Below the pieces are notes generated by a model, which was given only the letters and a program-made list of their open reading frames with translations, was not told the origin of the DNA and searched no databases. From positions 1,233,317 through 1,297,316 of the forward strand of contig CP067345.1 in the NCBI GenBank assembly GCA_020641055.1: 64,000 nucleotides of DNA, in the 5' to 3' direction. The stretch comes from Clostridioides sp. ES-S-0010-02 (GTDB lineage Bacteria > Bacillota > Clostridia > Peptostreptococcales > Peptostreptococcaceae). The position numbers and the translations under genes are program-made. How positions within the stretch are numbered: position 1 is the first letter of the stretch; each line of letters begins with the position of its first letter. Positions 45,834-56,188 of this stretch are shown one piece after another.

Positions 45834-47168
45834 TTAATACATTAGTAATCCTAATGTAATTACAATGATTTCTGCTATTAATGAACCAACTGCAACCACA
45901 ATAAAAGTTTCTTTAAAACCAGTTTTATGTGTTAATTTAGATAAACTCAAGAATGTAAGAAACACACCGCTTTGAGGTACTATTGTTAATATATTTGAAG
46001 CAATTGTAGCAACACGATGGATTAACTCTGGGTTCATACCAGTACTTAGATAATAATCTGCAAAGTTCGGCATTACTATTCCCAAAGCCCCAGAAGAGGA
46101 GCCTGTTATTGCTGACATTGTTGAAGTTAAAACAGTAAGACTTATAAGTGGACTTCCTGGTATTGACATGATAAGTTTACTGAATATATCAAAGCCTGGT
46201 GCAGCCATTATTACAGCTCCAAATGCAACAGCAGAAGATGTTGCAAAAATAGGTCCTATAGAACCACTAGCACCAATACTCAATGTTTGTATTTTTGATG
46301 ATAAAAATTTACGGAATAGAAAAGCAGATAAAACAATTGCAACTATTAAAGCTATGTAAATTACATTTTTTTTCATAAACTCTGAACCAAAAGTGCTTCC
46401 AGATATTGCTATGACTACAAGTGACAATAGAGGAAAAATACTTGCAAAAAATCCTGGTAACTCTCTATCTAAAGATTCTTCTTCTACATCTGAAGTGTAA
46501 GTTGCATAAGTTTCTCCTTTCCTAAGACTCTTGTTTAAAGTATATTTCATGTATACCAGACCAAATACAGCACAACCTATACTTCCTGCAATACTTGGTA
46601 TAGCTGCTGCAGTAAGAGATGTGTTTAAGTACTGAATAGGAATAACATTTTGAATAGCTGGTGTACCAGGAATCATAGTCATAGTAATTGTTGCAATTCC
46701 AAGCCAAAGAGGTATCTGAATAAGATTCCAAGAAATATCAAGTTTTTTAAATAGAGTTCTTGCAAGTGGAATAACTGCAAACATAACTACAAATAAACTT
46801 ATTCCACCATATGTTAATATAAAACTTACTATAAATATAGCCACTAAAACTCTATAAGGGTGATTAGAACCAAATTTATTTAGAATAAAATCAGCTATAG
46901 ATACAGTAGCTCCACTTTCCTCCATAAACTTGGCAAGTATAGAACCTAACAAGAATATTGCAAAGTAACTCATTATATAGTTTCCAAGTGCTCCCATATA
47001 ATTATTTTTGTCAGCACCCAGCATTGATGTCACAACATCCATTTTATTTAAGAGAACAACTATCAAAGTTGCTATTGGAGCAGCTATAGTTATATGAATT
47101 TCTTTAACTGAAAAATATATAATAGCTATAATACCAATAATTATACCAATTGGTGCGATAATACTCAT
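45834..47168 (-). CDS. GntP-family permease
   Basis: A 444-residue transporter with about 12 hydrophobic helices. GGISLFVVMFAVIPLARTLF, MTMIPGTPAIQNVIP and ITGSSSGALGIVMPNF are typical of the GntP family (gluconate and other hydroxy acids). It is the last gene of an operon for 3-hydroxybutyrate and acetoacetate breakdown, so 3-hydroxybutyrate or acetoacetate is the likely cargo (inference from context). Confidence 0.86.
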   Translation of the reverse strand: MSIIAPIGIIIGIIAIIYFSVKEIHITIAAPIATLIVVLLNKMDVVTSMLGADKNNYMGALGNYIMSYFAIFLLGSILAKFMEESGATVSIADFILNKFGSNHPYRVLVAIFIVSFILTYGGISLFVVMFAVIPLARTLFKKLDISWNLIQIPLWLGIATITMTMIPGTPAIQNVIPIQYLNTSLTAAAIPSIAGSIGCAVFGLVYMKYTLNKSLRKGETYATYTSDVEEESLDRELPGFFASIFPLLSLVVIAISGSTFGSEFMKKNVIYIALIVAIVLSAFLFRKFLSSKIQTLSIGASGSIGPIFATSSAVAFGAVIMAAPGFDIFSKLIMSIPGSPLISLTVLTSTMSAITGSSSGALGIVMPNFADYYLSTGMNPELIHRVATIASNILTIVPQSGVFLTFLSLSKLTHKTGFKETFIVVAVGSLIAEIIVITLGLLMY

Positions 47169-47231
47169 AAATATCCCTCCTTAGTAGAAGGACCTGAAGA
47201 ATAAATTCCTCAAGTCCTAAATATGTAATAA

Positions 47232-48008
47232 TTATTGTGCAGTATATCCTCCATCTAGTAGGCAAGCTTGTCCTGTAATTCCTTTAGCCTTATCACTAGC
47301 TAAGAACATTGCATAATCAGCAATTTCTTGAACATCTAGTAGACGTTTTTGAGGTACAAGTGGATATAGAACTTCTTCTAATACATTTTCTAGTGGTACA
47401 TTACGAGTTTTTGATAGGTCATTAAATTGACCTCTAACAAGTGGAGTATCTACATATCCAGGGCATATAGCATTAACTGTTATACCTGAGTCAGCAGCTT
47501 CAAGTGCAGCAACTTTTGTTAGACCTATAAGTCCATGTTTAGCTGAATTGTAAGCAGCTTTACCAGCAAATCCAATTACACCATTGATTGAAGCCATGTT
47601 TATTATACGACCAAATCCTTGTTTTTTCATTATAGGGAATACTTTTTTAGTAGCTATAAAAGGTGCTGTTAACATTATTTTTATCATAAATTCAAATTTA
47701 TCAGTTGGGAAATCTTCTATCATAGCAACATGTTGAAGACCAGCATTATTTATTAGTATGTCCAATCTTCCATATTTTTCTATAGTTTTATCTATTGCAT
47801 GGTTAATTTCTTCTTCTTTAGTTACATCACACTTTACATTTGCACAATCATAACCTTCTTTTTGTAATTCTGATGTAACTTTATCTAGCGCTTCTTGATT
47901 TATATCAGAGAATACTACCTTAGAACCATTCTTCAAGAATGATTCAGCTATTTGTTTACCTATTCCACTTGCAGCTCCTGTTACGAATACAACTTTGTCT
48001 TTAACCAT
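47232..48008 (-). CDS. 3-hydroxybutyrate dehydrogenase (SDR family)
   Basis: About 258 residues. The NAD-binding TGAASGIGKQIAE, the NNAGLQH and the catalytic YNSAKHG (YxxxK) are present, and GLTKVAALEAADSGITVNAICPGYVDTPLVR is close to bacterial BdhA. It interconverts D-3-hydroxybutyrate and acetoacetate. ATG 48008 follows GGAGGAAAT; an upstream TTG at 48023 overlaps that site. CoA transferase and thiolase genes lie just upstream. Confidence 0.9.
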   Translation of the reverse strand: MVKDKVVFVTGAASGIGKQIAESFLKNGSKVVFSDINQEALDKVTSELQKEGYDCANVKCDVTKEEEINHAIDKTIEKYGRLDILINNAGLQHVAMIEDFPTDKFEFMIKIMLTAPFIATKKVFPIMKKQGFGRIINMASINGVIGFAGKAAYNSAKHGLIGLTKVAALEAADSGITVNAICPGYVDTPLVRGQFNDLSKTRNVPLENVLEEVLYPLVPQKRLLDVQEIADYAMFLASDKAKGITGQACLLDGGYTAQ

Positions 48009-48105
48009 TTTTATTTCCTCCAATTTAATTTTATTTTTATATTAATTTTTTGTATTAATATTTTACATCTTTTAAATTTATTTTCTGATGTAATTTTGAT
48101 TAATT

Positions 48106-48771
48106 TTAAATAATCGATGCCTCTTTATTTAATGAATCTGATAATATTAAAGGTGCTTCAGTAGCAGAAAGAACTTCATCTAATGTGAAGATAGGATTTA
48201 TTTCTATAAGTAGAAGTCCATCTGTAGTTACTTCTATAACTCCCATCTCAGTTACAATTAAATCTACAGCATTGGTTGCAGTAAGTGGGAGAGTACAGTT
48301 ATTTAATATTTTTGCTGAACCTTTTGAAGTGTGTTCCATTGCTACAATGACTTTTTTTGCTCCAGTTACTAAATCCATAGCTCCACCCATCCCAGGAACC
48401 ATTTTACCTGGAATCATATAATTTGCTATGTTACCATATTTGTCAACTTGGAGTGCTCCAAGAACAGTTATATCTACATGACCTCCTCTAATTATTCCAA
48501 AAGAAGTGGCACTATCGAAAAAACAACCTCCAGGAAGGATAGTAACTGGCTGACCACCAGCATTTACAATAGTTTCATCACTTGAATTTCCACTTTCAGC
48601 TGGTCCTAGACCTAGAAATCCATTTTCAGATTGTAAAATAACGTTTACCTCATCTGGAATATAATTGGCTACTTTGGTTGGTAAGCCTATACCAAGGTTT
48701 ACAACAGCTCCATCCTTTAATTCCTTAGAGACTCTGTTTGCAATATATTCTTGTATTTCTAATTTATCCAT
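48106..48771 (-). CDS. atoA: Acetate/acetoacetate CoA-transferase, beta subunit
   Basis: A 221-residue subunit of a 3-oxoacid CoA-transferase. The catalytic glutamate is in [14 protein letters not shown], and the [15 protein letters not shown] motif is family-specific. With the alpha subunit it moves CoA from acetyl-CoA (or another acyl-CoA) to acetoacetate. Its start overlaps or abuts the alpha gene stop, typical of translational coupling. Confidence 0.92.
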   Translation of the reverse strand: MDKLEIQEYIANRVSKELKDGAVVNLGIGLPTKVANYIPDEVNVILQSENGFLGLGPAESGNSSDETIVNAGGQPVTILPGGCFFDSATSFGIIRGGHVDITVLGALQVDKYGNIANYMIPGKMVPGMGGAMDLVTGAKKVIVAMEHTSKGSAKILNNCTLPLTATNAVDLIVTEMGVIEVTTDGLLLIEINPIFTLDEVLSATEAPLILSDSLNKEASII

Positions 48772-49427
48772 TATAAATTACCTCCTTCAACGATGTAATT
48801 CACAAAAATACCTGGTGTAGTAACTTCATTTGGGTCGATATCACCTATTTCAACAATTTCGCCTGCTTCGACTATTGTAATATTAGCAGCTGAAGCCATT
48901 AAATTATTAAAGTTATTCATAGAACCTTTGTAAACTAAGTTACCTGCTTTATCTACCTTTGAAGCAAATAAAAGAGCAACATCAGCATGAATTGGTTTTT
49001 CAAGAAGATATTCTTTACTATCGACAACAATCTTTTGCTTTCCTTCTTCTATAAGAGTACCAATGCCAGTTGGTGTTAGTATTCCACCTAAGCCATAACC
49101 AGCTGCACGAATTTGTTCAGCAAGAGTTCCTTGAGGAACTAATTCAACACATGTTTCATTATCATTCATCTGTCTTCCTGTTTCTTTGTTTAATCCTATG
49201 TGAGAGGCAATTATCTTTTTGAACTGCTTATTAACAACCATCTTTCCAACACCCTTGTCAATAAAACCAGTATCATTACAAACTAATGTTAAATCTTTTA
49301 TACCTTTATCACATAAATAATCAATTAAATTTTCTGGGGAACCATTGGCCATGAATCCACCAACCATTACTGTATCTCCATCTTTGATGTGAGATAGAGC
49401 CTCATCAATGCTAACTATTTTATTCAT
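48771..49427 (-). CDS. atoD: Acetate/acetoacetate CoA-transferase, alpha subunit
   Basis: About 218 residues. [19 protein letters not shown] and [13 protein letters not shown] are the CoA-transferase alpha signatures. ATG 49427 follows AGGAGGAAAT; an open frame extends further upstream only into the thiolase gene and is a shadow. Partner of the adjacent beta subunit. Confidence 0.93.
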   Translation of the reverse strand: MNKIVSIDEALSHIKDGDTVMVGGFMANGSPENLIDYLCDKGIKDLTLVCNDTGFIDKGVGKMVVNKQFKKIIASHIGLNKETGRQMNDNETCVELVPQGTLAEQIRAAGYGLGGILTPTGIGTLIEEGKQKIVVDSKEYLLEKPIHADVALLFASKVDKAGNLVYKGSMNNFNNLMASAANITIVEAGEIVEIGDIDPNEVTTPGIFVNYIVEGGNL

Positions 49428-49435
49428 ATTTCCTC

Positions 49436-50614
49436 CTATCGTGAAACTATCATTGCTATTCCTTGACCACCACCAATACAAAGTGTTGCAAGGCCAGTTT
49501 CTACTTTACGTTTTTGCATTTCATAAATAAGGGTTACAAGTACTCTAGCTCCACTTGCTCCTATTGGATGTCCTAGTGCTATTGCACCACCATTTACATT
49601 TAGTTTAGACGAATCTATTTGAAGTTCATTTTTAACTGCAAGTGCTTGTGCCGCAAATGCTTCATTCGCCTCTATCAAGTCTATATCGTTAATATTAAGA
49701 CCTACTTTTTCTAGTGCTTTTTTAGTTGCAGGAATAGGACCAGTTCCCATTATTTCAGGTTCTACACCAGATGATGCATATGATTTTATTGTAGCAAGCG
49801 GCTTAAGCCCAAGTTCATCTGCTTTTTGTTGACTCATTAGTATCATCATTGCTGCACCATCATTGATTCCTGATGCATTTCCAGCTGTTACAGTACCATC
49901 TTTTTTAAAGGCAGGTTTAAGCTTGGATAGTATTTCAGATGTCATGCCTAATTTTGGATATTCGTCTGTATCAATAGTTTTAATTTCTCTATGATTTATT
50001 GCAGCTTCTACTGGAACAATTTCGTCTTTAAAACGATTGTTTTTTATAGCTTCTTCAGCTTTATTTTGGCTTTCTAGTGCTATTTTATCTTGCATTTCCC
50101 TTGTAATTCTAAATTTATCAGCAACATTTTCGGCAGTAATTCCCATATGATATTGATTGAAAGCATCTATAAGACCATCTGTTAGCATACTATCTACCAT
50201 AGTAACATTGCCCATTTTACTACCAAAACGAGCAGTAGGAATAATGTAAGGTGATTGACTCATATTTTCAGTACCACCTGCAATTACTACATCATTTTCA
50301 CCAGCTATAATTGATTGAGCTGCTAGTTGAATACTTTTAAGTCCTGAACCACATAATTTATTTACTGTGTAACTTGGTACAGAACTCGGTATACCTGAGT
50401 TTATGGCAATTTGCCTAGCAACATTTTGTCCAAGACCTGCTTGTAGAACATTTCCAATTATCACTTCATCTATCTCAGATAAATCAAGTTTTATACGTGA
50501 TATAGCTTCCTTAACAGCTACAACTCCAAGTTGAACAGCAGAAGTATTTTTAAATACGCCACCAAAGTTTCCTATAGGTGTTCTTACTGCTGATACAATT
50601 ACTACATCTTTCAT
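49436..50614 (-). CDS. atoB: Acetyl-CoA acetyltransferase (thiolase)
   Basis: A 392-residue degradative-type thiolase. The active-site cysteine is in [11 protein letters not shown], the His in [11 protein letters not shown] and the second Cys in CIGGGQG. It splits acetoacetyl-CoA into two acetyl-CoA, finishing 3-hydroxybutyrate or acetoacetate catabolism. First gene of the operon, divergent from a LysR gene. Confidence 0.95.
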   Translation of the reverse strand: MKDVVIVSAVRTPIGNFGGVFKNTSAVQLGVVAVKEAISRIKLDLSEIDEVIIGNVLQAGLGQNVARQIAINSGIPSSVPSYTVNKLCGSGLKSIQLAAQSIIAGENDVVIAGGTENMSQSPYIIPTARFGSKMGNVTMVDSMLTDGLIDAFNQYHMGITAENVADKFRITREMQDKIALESQNKAEEAIKNNRFKDEIVPVEAAINHREIKTIDTDEYPKLGMTSEILSKLKPAFKKDGTVTAGNASGINDGAAMMILMSQQKADELGLKPLATIKSYASSGVEPEIMGTGPIPATKKALEKVGLNINDIDLIEANEAFAAQALAVKNELQIDSSKLNVNGGAIALGHPIGASGARVLVTLIYEMQKRKVETGLATLCIGGGQGIAMIVSR

Positions 50615-50896
50615 GTTTAATAGTTCCTCCTTGAATGATTATTTGAAATTTTCTGAATAAAAAACTTTGAAGAACACTATAATAAATTACTTATAATACA
50701 AGCTTGTTTTTAAGTAGTTTAATTATTTTTATTCCTAATGCCTTAGGTTTTCCTCTTTCTAACTATAGATTACGGCTAAAAATGTGTTTTGTCTAAGTCT
50801 AATTTTTTATACAACATATAAGGAAAATTTATAGGATAAAAATTTAGAATATATATATAGGAATATTTTGTTAAAATATTAATGAAATTATTTCGC

Positions 50897-50925
50897 TTTT
50901 CTTATAAAATGTTCTTATAAGAAAA
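50897..50925. promoter_or_regulatory. Candidate LysR operator of the ketone-body operon
   Basis: TTTTCTTATAA and its exact complement are separated by seven bases in the divergent region between the thiolase gene and the LysR gene. It sits close to the LysR start, which suits autoregulation and activation. Confidence 0.55.
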
Positions 50926-50966
50926 AATATTAATATCAACTATACTTGTAAGAAAGGTGGTTTGAA

Positions 50967-51869
50967 ATGGATATAAAACAGTTAAAATATTTTGTTGAAA
51001 TAGTGAAATCTGGTTTTAATTTATCAATTGCATCAAAAACTCTTCACATATCTCAACCAGCCTTAAGTCAAATTATAAAAACCTTTGAAGAAAATGAAAA
51101 TGTATATTTATTTGAGAGATATAAAGGCAGGTTAAATGGCTTAACTCCAGCAGGAGAAAGATTTTATGTAAATGCAGAAAATATTATAAATGAATATAAA
51201 AATATGATGGAGGATTTGCGAGAAGATTCTGTTCAGTTTAAAGGGAAAGTTAGAATAGGAATACCACCACTTATACTTGGAATAGCTTTTTCTGATGTAG
51301 TTGCACAATTAGTTGCAAACAATCCAGACATAGAATTTGATATAGTAGAGAAGGGGGCATATGATTTAAGTAGAATGCTTATTTTGCAGGAATTAGATTA
51401 TGCAGTTCTTTTACATCCACATAAAATTGATAGGAGTGTAGTAACAGAACATGTACTTCAAGAAGACGAACTTACAGCATTTTTAAATATAAATCATCAT
51501 CTCGCAAAGAAAAATAAAATAGATTGGAATGATTTAAATGAAGAACTGCTTGCAATATTTAATCCTACATTTATGATACATCATAAATTAATGCAAAAAT
51601 TTACTGATGAAAAAGTTAAACTTAAGAGGTATATTATGTCTGGTTCTTGGGATTTCTTGTTGTTGTCAACTACAAACTCTGACTTTATAACTATTTTACC
51701 ATCACCAGTACACGATTTTTTTGAAAATAGTCAAATTATAGAAAAACCATTTAATGACCCTATCACATGGAAGGTTGTGTTATGTAGACCTAAAAAAGAG
51801 CGTTATAGTCATGTAGATGAACATGTATTTAAATTTATTATAGATTTCTTTAGTAAAAAGAATCTATGA
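50967..51869 (+). CDS. LysR-family regulator of the ketone-body operon
   Basis: A 300-residue LysR regulator. Its helix-turn-helix (MDIKQLKYFVEIVKSGFNLSIASKTLHISQPALSQ) lies at residues 1-38 and the effector domain follows. It is divergent from the atoB-atoD-atoA-bdh-gntP operon and probably controls it. GAAAGGTGG precedes the ATG. Confidence 0.9.
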   Translation: MDIKQLKYFVEIVKSGFNLSIASKTLHISQPALSQIIKTFEENENVYLFERYKGRLNGLTPAGERFYVNAENIINEYKNMMEDLREDSVQFKGKVRIGIPPLILGIAFSDVVAQLVANNPDIEFDIVEKGAYDLSRMLILQELDYAVLLHPHKIDRSVVTEHVLQEDELTAFLNINHHLAKKNKIDWNDLNEELLAIFNPTFMIHHKLMQKFTDEKVKLKRYIMSGSWDFLLLSTTNSDFITILPSPVHDFFENSQIIEKPFNDPITWKVVLCRPKKERYSHVDEHVFKFIIDFFSKKNL

Positions 51870-51897
51870 TTTGTTATTTTAATAACAAATCATAGAT
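51862..51897 (+). repeat. Perfect 17-base palindrome overlapping the LysR stop
   Basis: Arms 51862-51878 and 51881-51897 with a TT loop include the stop codon of the LysR gene. No T tract follows on the plus strand, so it may act as a Rho-independent stop only weakly or protect the 3' end. Confidence 0.75.
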
Positions 51898-52071
51898 AAA
51901 ATAATTAAGTTCAATTACAATAAACTATTAGTTTTTCAACTACATATTAATTAAGGGAAAATAAATTTTATATAATATATAAATAATTTAGAAGGTTATT
52001 AAAGTTACTTAATATATAACTTCATTAAATTCTATAACATATAAAATTTTTATTTTGAAATATATAAAAAG

Positions 52072-52097
52072 CAGTGAGTGTATTTATACACTCACTG
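52072..52097 (-). terminator. Terminator beyond the oligopeptide permease remnant
   Basis: Arms CAGTGAGTGTA and TACACTCACTG with a four-base loop; on the minus strand a T run follows. Confidence 0.8.
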
Positions 52098-52136
52098 TAA
52101 AATATTTTGTATTTTTATTTTAAAGTATTGATATTA

Positions 52137-52673
52137 TCAAGTGTTATTAGAGAACTTTTTACTTATTATAGTTAAACTCATAACTGTTAAGAAGATAAGT
52201 AAGCCAGGAAATACAGCTAAATATAACTTATCAAAAATATGTCTTTGAGCATCTTGAAGCATGTTACCCCATGATGCAAGAGGTAACTGTATACCAAGTC
52301 CTAAAAAACTAAGTGCAGATTCAGTTAAGATAGCATTTGCAATATTTAATGAACCAGCAACTGTGATAGTTTCTTTATAGAAGCCTTAGGAGCTAGATAA
52401 GTATTTAATACAATTAAAACTAAAAAACTTGGAATACTCATAAGCATGTCTACTAATCTCATCAAGAACTGGTCTAGTTTCCCACCAATATAGCCACTAA
52501 TAACACCTACAGCAGTACCAAATACTATAGAAATAAGCATTGATAAGATACCAACACTAAGTGAAATTCGTCCACCATAAAGTGTTCTAGCAAAGTAATC
52601 TCTTCCTAGTTCATCTGTACCAAAAATATGTTTTAACCTAGGTTCTTGAAGTTTAGTAGTAGTATCATAGAGA
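52137..52673 (-). pseudogene. Oligopeptide ABC permease remnant (OppC/AppC)
   Basis: The minus strand encodes a readable OppC: HIFGTDELGRDYFARTLYGG, then FGTAVGVISGYIGGKLDQFLMRLVDMLMSIPSF, and the C-terminal TESALSFLGLGIQLPLASWGNML. The EAA-loop region between about LAPKAS and ETITVAGSLNIANA is deleted with a frame change near 52380. The N-terminus is also missing. It cannot make a functional permease. Confidence 0.85.
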
Positions 52674-52814
52674 GATATTCCATCTCCAACAAACCCACCA
52701 TCTGGATGTAAGTTCCATACAAGATGTCCTTATTGTAAGGAAATATGTAAAATAGAAGTGCCAGCTTTAAAGGAAATCTCAAAAAATCATATGGTTGCAT
52801 GTCACTTAGTATAG
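52674..52814 (+). pseudogene. Oligopeptide ABC ATPase remnant (OppF/AppF C-terminus)
   Basis: The plus strand encodes DIPSPTNPPSGCKFHTRCPY, then CKEICKIEVPALKEI and NHMVACHLV with a stop at 52814, the unmistakable tail of a DppF/OppF ATPase. There is a stop just upstream and no nucleotide-binding domain. It runs opposite to the adjacent OppC remnant. Confidence 0.82.
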
Positions 52815-52965
52815 AGGTTTTCAAAACTAAATTTGGCGTATATAATAAGAATAATAGATTAAAGTAAATATTTTATAATTACATGTAAAGTGTAATACTA
52901 TCAATATTAAGATAGTTAATATATAAGTCTAATCTATAAATTATATATTGAAAAGAGATGTAGAT

Positions 52966-55005
52966 ATGTCAATTTTAGTAACTTTATTAGGTTTGTTGGT
53001 CTGTACAATAATTTCAACTATACTTAGTAAAAAATGGAGCAATATTCCTCTTGCAATTTATCAAATTGTATTAGGTGTTTTATTGTCTATTTTACCATTT
53101 AAATTTTCCTTTTCGTTTAGTCCAGATATATTCGTAATATGTGTCATAGCTCCACTATTATTTAGTGAAGGTCAAAATGTATCAAGAAGAGAATTATTAG
53201 AACTTAGAAGACCAATTTTACTTCTTGCATTTGGACTGGTTTTAACAACAGTATTTGCAGGTGGGATTTTTATACATTTTCTTATTCCTGAAATGCCACT
53301 ATCAGTTTCATTCGCTTTGGCAGCAGTAATATCTCCAACTGATTTAGTAGCAGTAAAATCAATTACACAAGGTTTAGATTTTCCTAAAAATATGATGAAT
53401 ATACTTGAAGGAGAATCGCTATTAAATGATGCTGCAGGGGTAGTGGCATTTAAAGTTGCAGTACTTGCTACCGTTACAGGCTTTTTTTCAATAAAAGAAG
53501 CAAGTATTCAATTTTTGATTACTGCATTTGGAGGAATAATAGTAGGAAGTATTTTAGGATATATAATCATAAAAATAAGACTTAATTTGCACAAGTGGAA
53601 TTTAGAAGAAATACCAATGGTAATAGTAATACAGATAATGACTCCACTTTTTGTGTATTTTGTGTCAGAAGAGCTAGGAGTATCCGGAATTTTAGCAGTT
53701 GTAATGGCAGGTATAGCCCATGGAATCGAAAAAGAACATTTACAAAATACAACAACTAAATTGAGAATAATATCAGATAATACATGGTATGTTTTGGAGT
53801 ATGTACTGAATGGGTTTGTCTTTACATTACTTGGTTTTTTGTTGCCAGGTATATATCAAGGAATTATCACTAACAACGAAGATATAGCATTAAATTTAAC
53901 TTTTATTGCTATTTTAATTGTAGTTATATTATTTATTATAAGATTTATATGGGTGTATTTATGGCACAGTTCTTTTATAAAAATCAAGAAAAATCCTTTA
54001 AATAATTTCTTTACAGGTTTTTTAGGATTTAAGAATGAAGAATTTGAAAAAGATGATACTTCTAGATGGAAATATTCATTAATAGTTGCTACTTGTGGTG
54101 TTCATGGTACATTTACACTTGCAACTGCTCTATCTATACCATTTTACCTAGACAATAAAGATATGTTTCCAATGAGAGATATTGTTTTGTTTATATCATC
54201 AGAAGTCATACTTATAAGTTTATTACTCGCAACAGTTTTATTGCCAGTACTATTAAAAAAGAATGTACAAAAGTCAGAAGACTTATTGTCTGATAGAGAG
54301 GCATATAAATTAATTTTAAAAGAAGCTATTTTAAAACTTAGCAATGAAAAAGCGCAAGAGGTACAGCCAGTAATACATGATTTAAATGAGCAGCTAGTAG
54401 ATTTAGAAAAGGGTATATTAAATATTCCAGATAACAAAATTATAAATATGATGATTGCAGAGGCAGATAATCAAGGCTTAATAGCTGTTCATAAATTATT
54501 GAATGATGGAAAAATTTCTGGTAGAGCATTTGAGTTATATAGATTTTATATTACAAAATCGAGAAAATCTGTCCAAAAATCAATATTTAAGATTGTAAAA
54601 TTAAAAATAAGTATGTGGATTATAGATAGAAAGGTAAAAACAGAAGTAAAAGAAAAGATTACAAAAATAATATCTGAAAATAAGGAACTAATTAAAGAGT
54701 TTCACCATGCATATGCACTTTCTACAAAGACAGCTATATCATTTATAAATAAAAATATTAATGAAGATAATAGGCATGAATCATTAATAGTAATTAGATT
54801 TTATAATCGTTATCTAAATTGGCTAACTAGAAAAATTCATAATGATGAGAAATTTGAAGCAAAAGTAGTATACTATAGATTAATGGCAATACAAAGTGAA
54901 AGAGATAGTATTCAACAACTAGTTGAAACCAAACAAATATCAAGAGACGTAGCTAAAGAACTATTGGAAAATATTCTCTATGATGAAATGATGATGATAG
55001 AATGA
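52966..55005 (+). CDS. Sodium/proton antiporter (CPA1 family)
   Basis: About 679 residues. The N-terminal 430 hold 12 or so helices with the CPA1 features LFSEGQ, AAVISPTDLVAVKSI and EGESLLNDAAGVVAFK, where the ND acidic pair binds cations. The C-terminal 240 residues are a charged helical cytosolic domain that is probably regulatory. It exports Na+ (or K+) for protons. ATG 52966 has an AAGAGATG site; TTG 52948 is the alternative. Confidence 0.88.
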   Translation: MSILVTLLGLLVCTIISTILSKKWSNIPLAIYQIVLGVLLSILPFKFSFSFSPDIFVICVIAPLLFSEGQNVSRRELLELRRPILLLAFGLVLTTVFAGGIFIHFLIPEMPLSVSFALAAVISPTDLVAVKSITQGLDFPKNMMNILEGESLLNDAAGVVAFKVAVLATVTGFFSIKEASIQFLITAFGGIIVGSILGYIIIKIRLNLHKWNLEEIPMVIVIQIMTPLFVYFVSEELGVSGILAVVMAGIAHGIEKEHLQNTTTKLRIISDNTWYVLEYVLNGFVFTLLGFLLPGIYQGIITNNEDIALNLTFIAILIVVILFIIRFIWVYLWHSSFIKIKKNPLNNFFTGFLGFKNEEFEKDDTSRWKYSLIVATCGVHGTFTLATALSIPFYLDNKDMFPMRDIVLFISSEVILISLLLATVLLPVLLKKNVQKSEDLLSDREAYKLILKEAILKLSNEKAQEVQPVIHDLNEQLVDLEKGILNIPDNKIINMMIAEADNQGLIAVHKLLNDGKISGRAFELYRFYITKSRKSVQKSIFKIVKLKISMWIIDRKVKTEVKEKITKIISENKELIKEFHHAYALSTKTAISFINKNINEDNRHESLIVIRFYNRYLNWLTRKIHNDEKFEAKVVYYRLMAIQSERDSIQQLVETKQISRDVAKELLENILYDEMMMIE

Positions 55006-55074
55006 AAAAAATAAACTGTATAGGATTTAAATTTTATTGGTACTAAAAAATAGGAAACAGTTTTCAATAATTGC

Positions 55075-55103
55075 TTGACATAGATATCCATTTATAATAG
55101 AAT
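55075..55103 (+). promoter_or_regulatory. Sigma-A promoter of the antiterminator gene
   Basis: TTGACA (55075-55080) and TAGAAT (55098-55103) are 17 bases apart, upstream of the RAT leader. Confidence 0.7.
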
Positions 55104-55146
55104 AAAGCTATAAATTGAATACAATATTTATGAGCGTTAACAAATT

Positions 55147-55220
55147 GGATTGTTACTGGGAAGCAGGCAATACCTAAGTTAGGATATACAGGTGAACTGT
55201 ATCTTAATTTAGGTGTTTTT
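55147..55220 (+). promoter_or_regulatory. RAT antiterminator site and terminator in front of the antiterminator gene
   Basis: GGATTGTTACTG...GCAGGCAATACCTAA is a ribonucleic antiterminator sequence. Its end overlaps the left arm of a terminator (AATACCTAA...TTTAGGTGTT, 55169-55220, with T run). A BglG/GlcT-type protein bound to it would prevent termination, so the gene probably autoregulates. Confidence 0.83.
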
Positions 55221-55261
55221 TTATGAATAAGGGAAATTGTATTTTGGGAGAGATATTGATT

Positions 55262-56104
55262 ATGATTATTCAACAAATTTACAATAATAATGTTGTGTTA
55301 GTTTTAGATGAAAACCAAAAAAAAGAATTAATACTAACAGGATGTGGAATAGGATTTCAAAAAAAGAAAGGTCAAGAAGTAGATAAAAGTAAAATCGAAA
55401 GAACCTTTGTAACACAAGATGAAAGTTTTATAGATAAAATTGGAAAATTAGCAAGCCAGGTTGATGAGAAGTTTTTTGAAGTGAGTACAGAGGTAATTGC
55501 TCATGCAGAAGGCATTTTAAATACTGAACTTTATGAGTACATATATGTAGCACTTACTGACCATATTGCATTTGCAATTAAAAGATATCATGAAAATATA
55601 AATATAAAAAATGATTTACTACATGAAATAAAAAGAATTCACAAAAAAGAATACGAGATTGGAAAATGGGCTGTAGATTATATAAATAAAGAATTTAATG
55701 TAGAGTTTCCTTTAGATGAGGCAGGATTTATAGCTATGCACATAGTAAATTCAAATTATAAAGGCAGTTCAAAGGAATCCCTGTTAATTACTAAAATTGT
55801 AAAAGACATACTAAATATTATAAGATATTATTATAGAGTTGAGTTTAAAGAAGATGATATAAATTATGATAGACTTCTTACACACTTAAAATTTTTTGCA
55901 AATAGATTAGTAAAAAGAGAGGAACTCAATGATACTAATAATGATATTGTAGATATAATCAAGATAAAGTATGAAAAAGACTATAATTGTGCATATAAAA
56001 TAAAGACACATGTAGAGAAAAACTATGAGTACTATGTAAGTCAAGATGAATTATTATATTTAACACTACATATTAAAAGAGTCATATCTGTGTTGAATTC
56101 ATGA
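55262..56104 (+). CDS. BglG-family transcription antiterminator (GlcT-like)
   Basis: About 280 residues. The N-terminal RNA-binding CAT domain (IIQQIYNNNVVLVLDENQKK...LTGCGIGFQKKKGQEV) covers residues 1-60. Two PTS regulation domains follow with their phosphorylatable histidines (VIAHAEGIL, LTDHIAFAI, FIAMHIVNS and LTLHIKRVI). It binds RAT sites when PTS sugar is present. Matching RAT leaders precede both it and ptsG, supporting GlcT. ATG 55262 follows GGGAGAG; the frame extends to an upstream ATG at 55223 that lies next to the leader terminator. Confidence 0.9.
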   Translation: MIIQQIYNNNVVLVLDENQKKELILTGCGIGFQKKKGQEVDKSKIERTFVTQDESFIDKIGKLASQVDEKFFEVSTEVIAHAEGILNTELYEYIYVALTDHIAFAIKRYHENINIKNDLLHEIKRIHKKEYEIGKWAVDYINKEFNVEFPLDEAGFIAMHIVNSNYKGSSKESLLITKIVKDILNIIRYYYRVEFKEDDINYDRLLTHLKFFANRLVKREELNDTNNDIVDIIKIKYEKDYNCAYKIKTHVEKNYEYYVSQDELLYLTLHIKRVISVLNS

Positions 56105-56188
56105 TAAACATACTAAATAAATATAAATTCAATATCGGTGTTTAAGATATTATGTAAAATTTAATAGCAATATAATAATTTTAAAACA

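Noticed and set aside
52633-52824. Minus-strand 63-residue frame beginning MKTSILSDMQ
   Set aside because: It runs antisense across the OppF tail and the junction with the OppC remnant in a third frame, so it is a chance frame.
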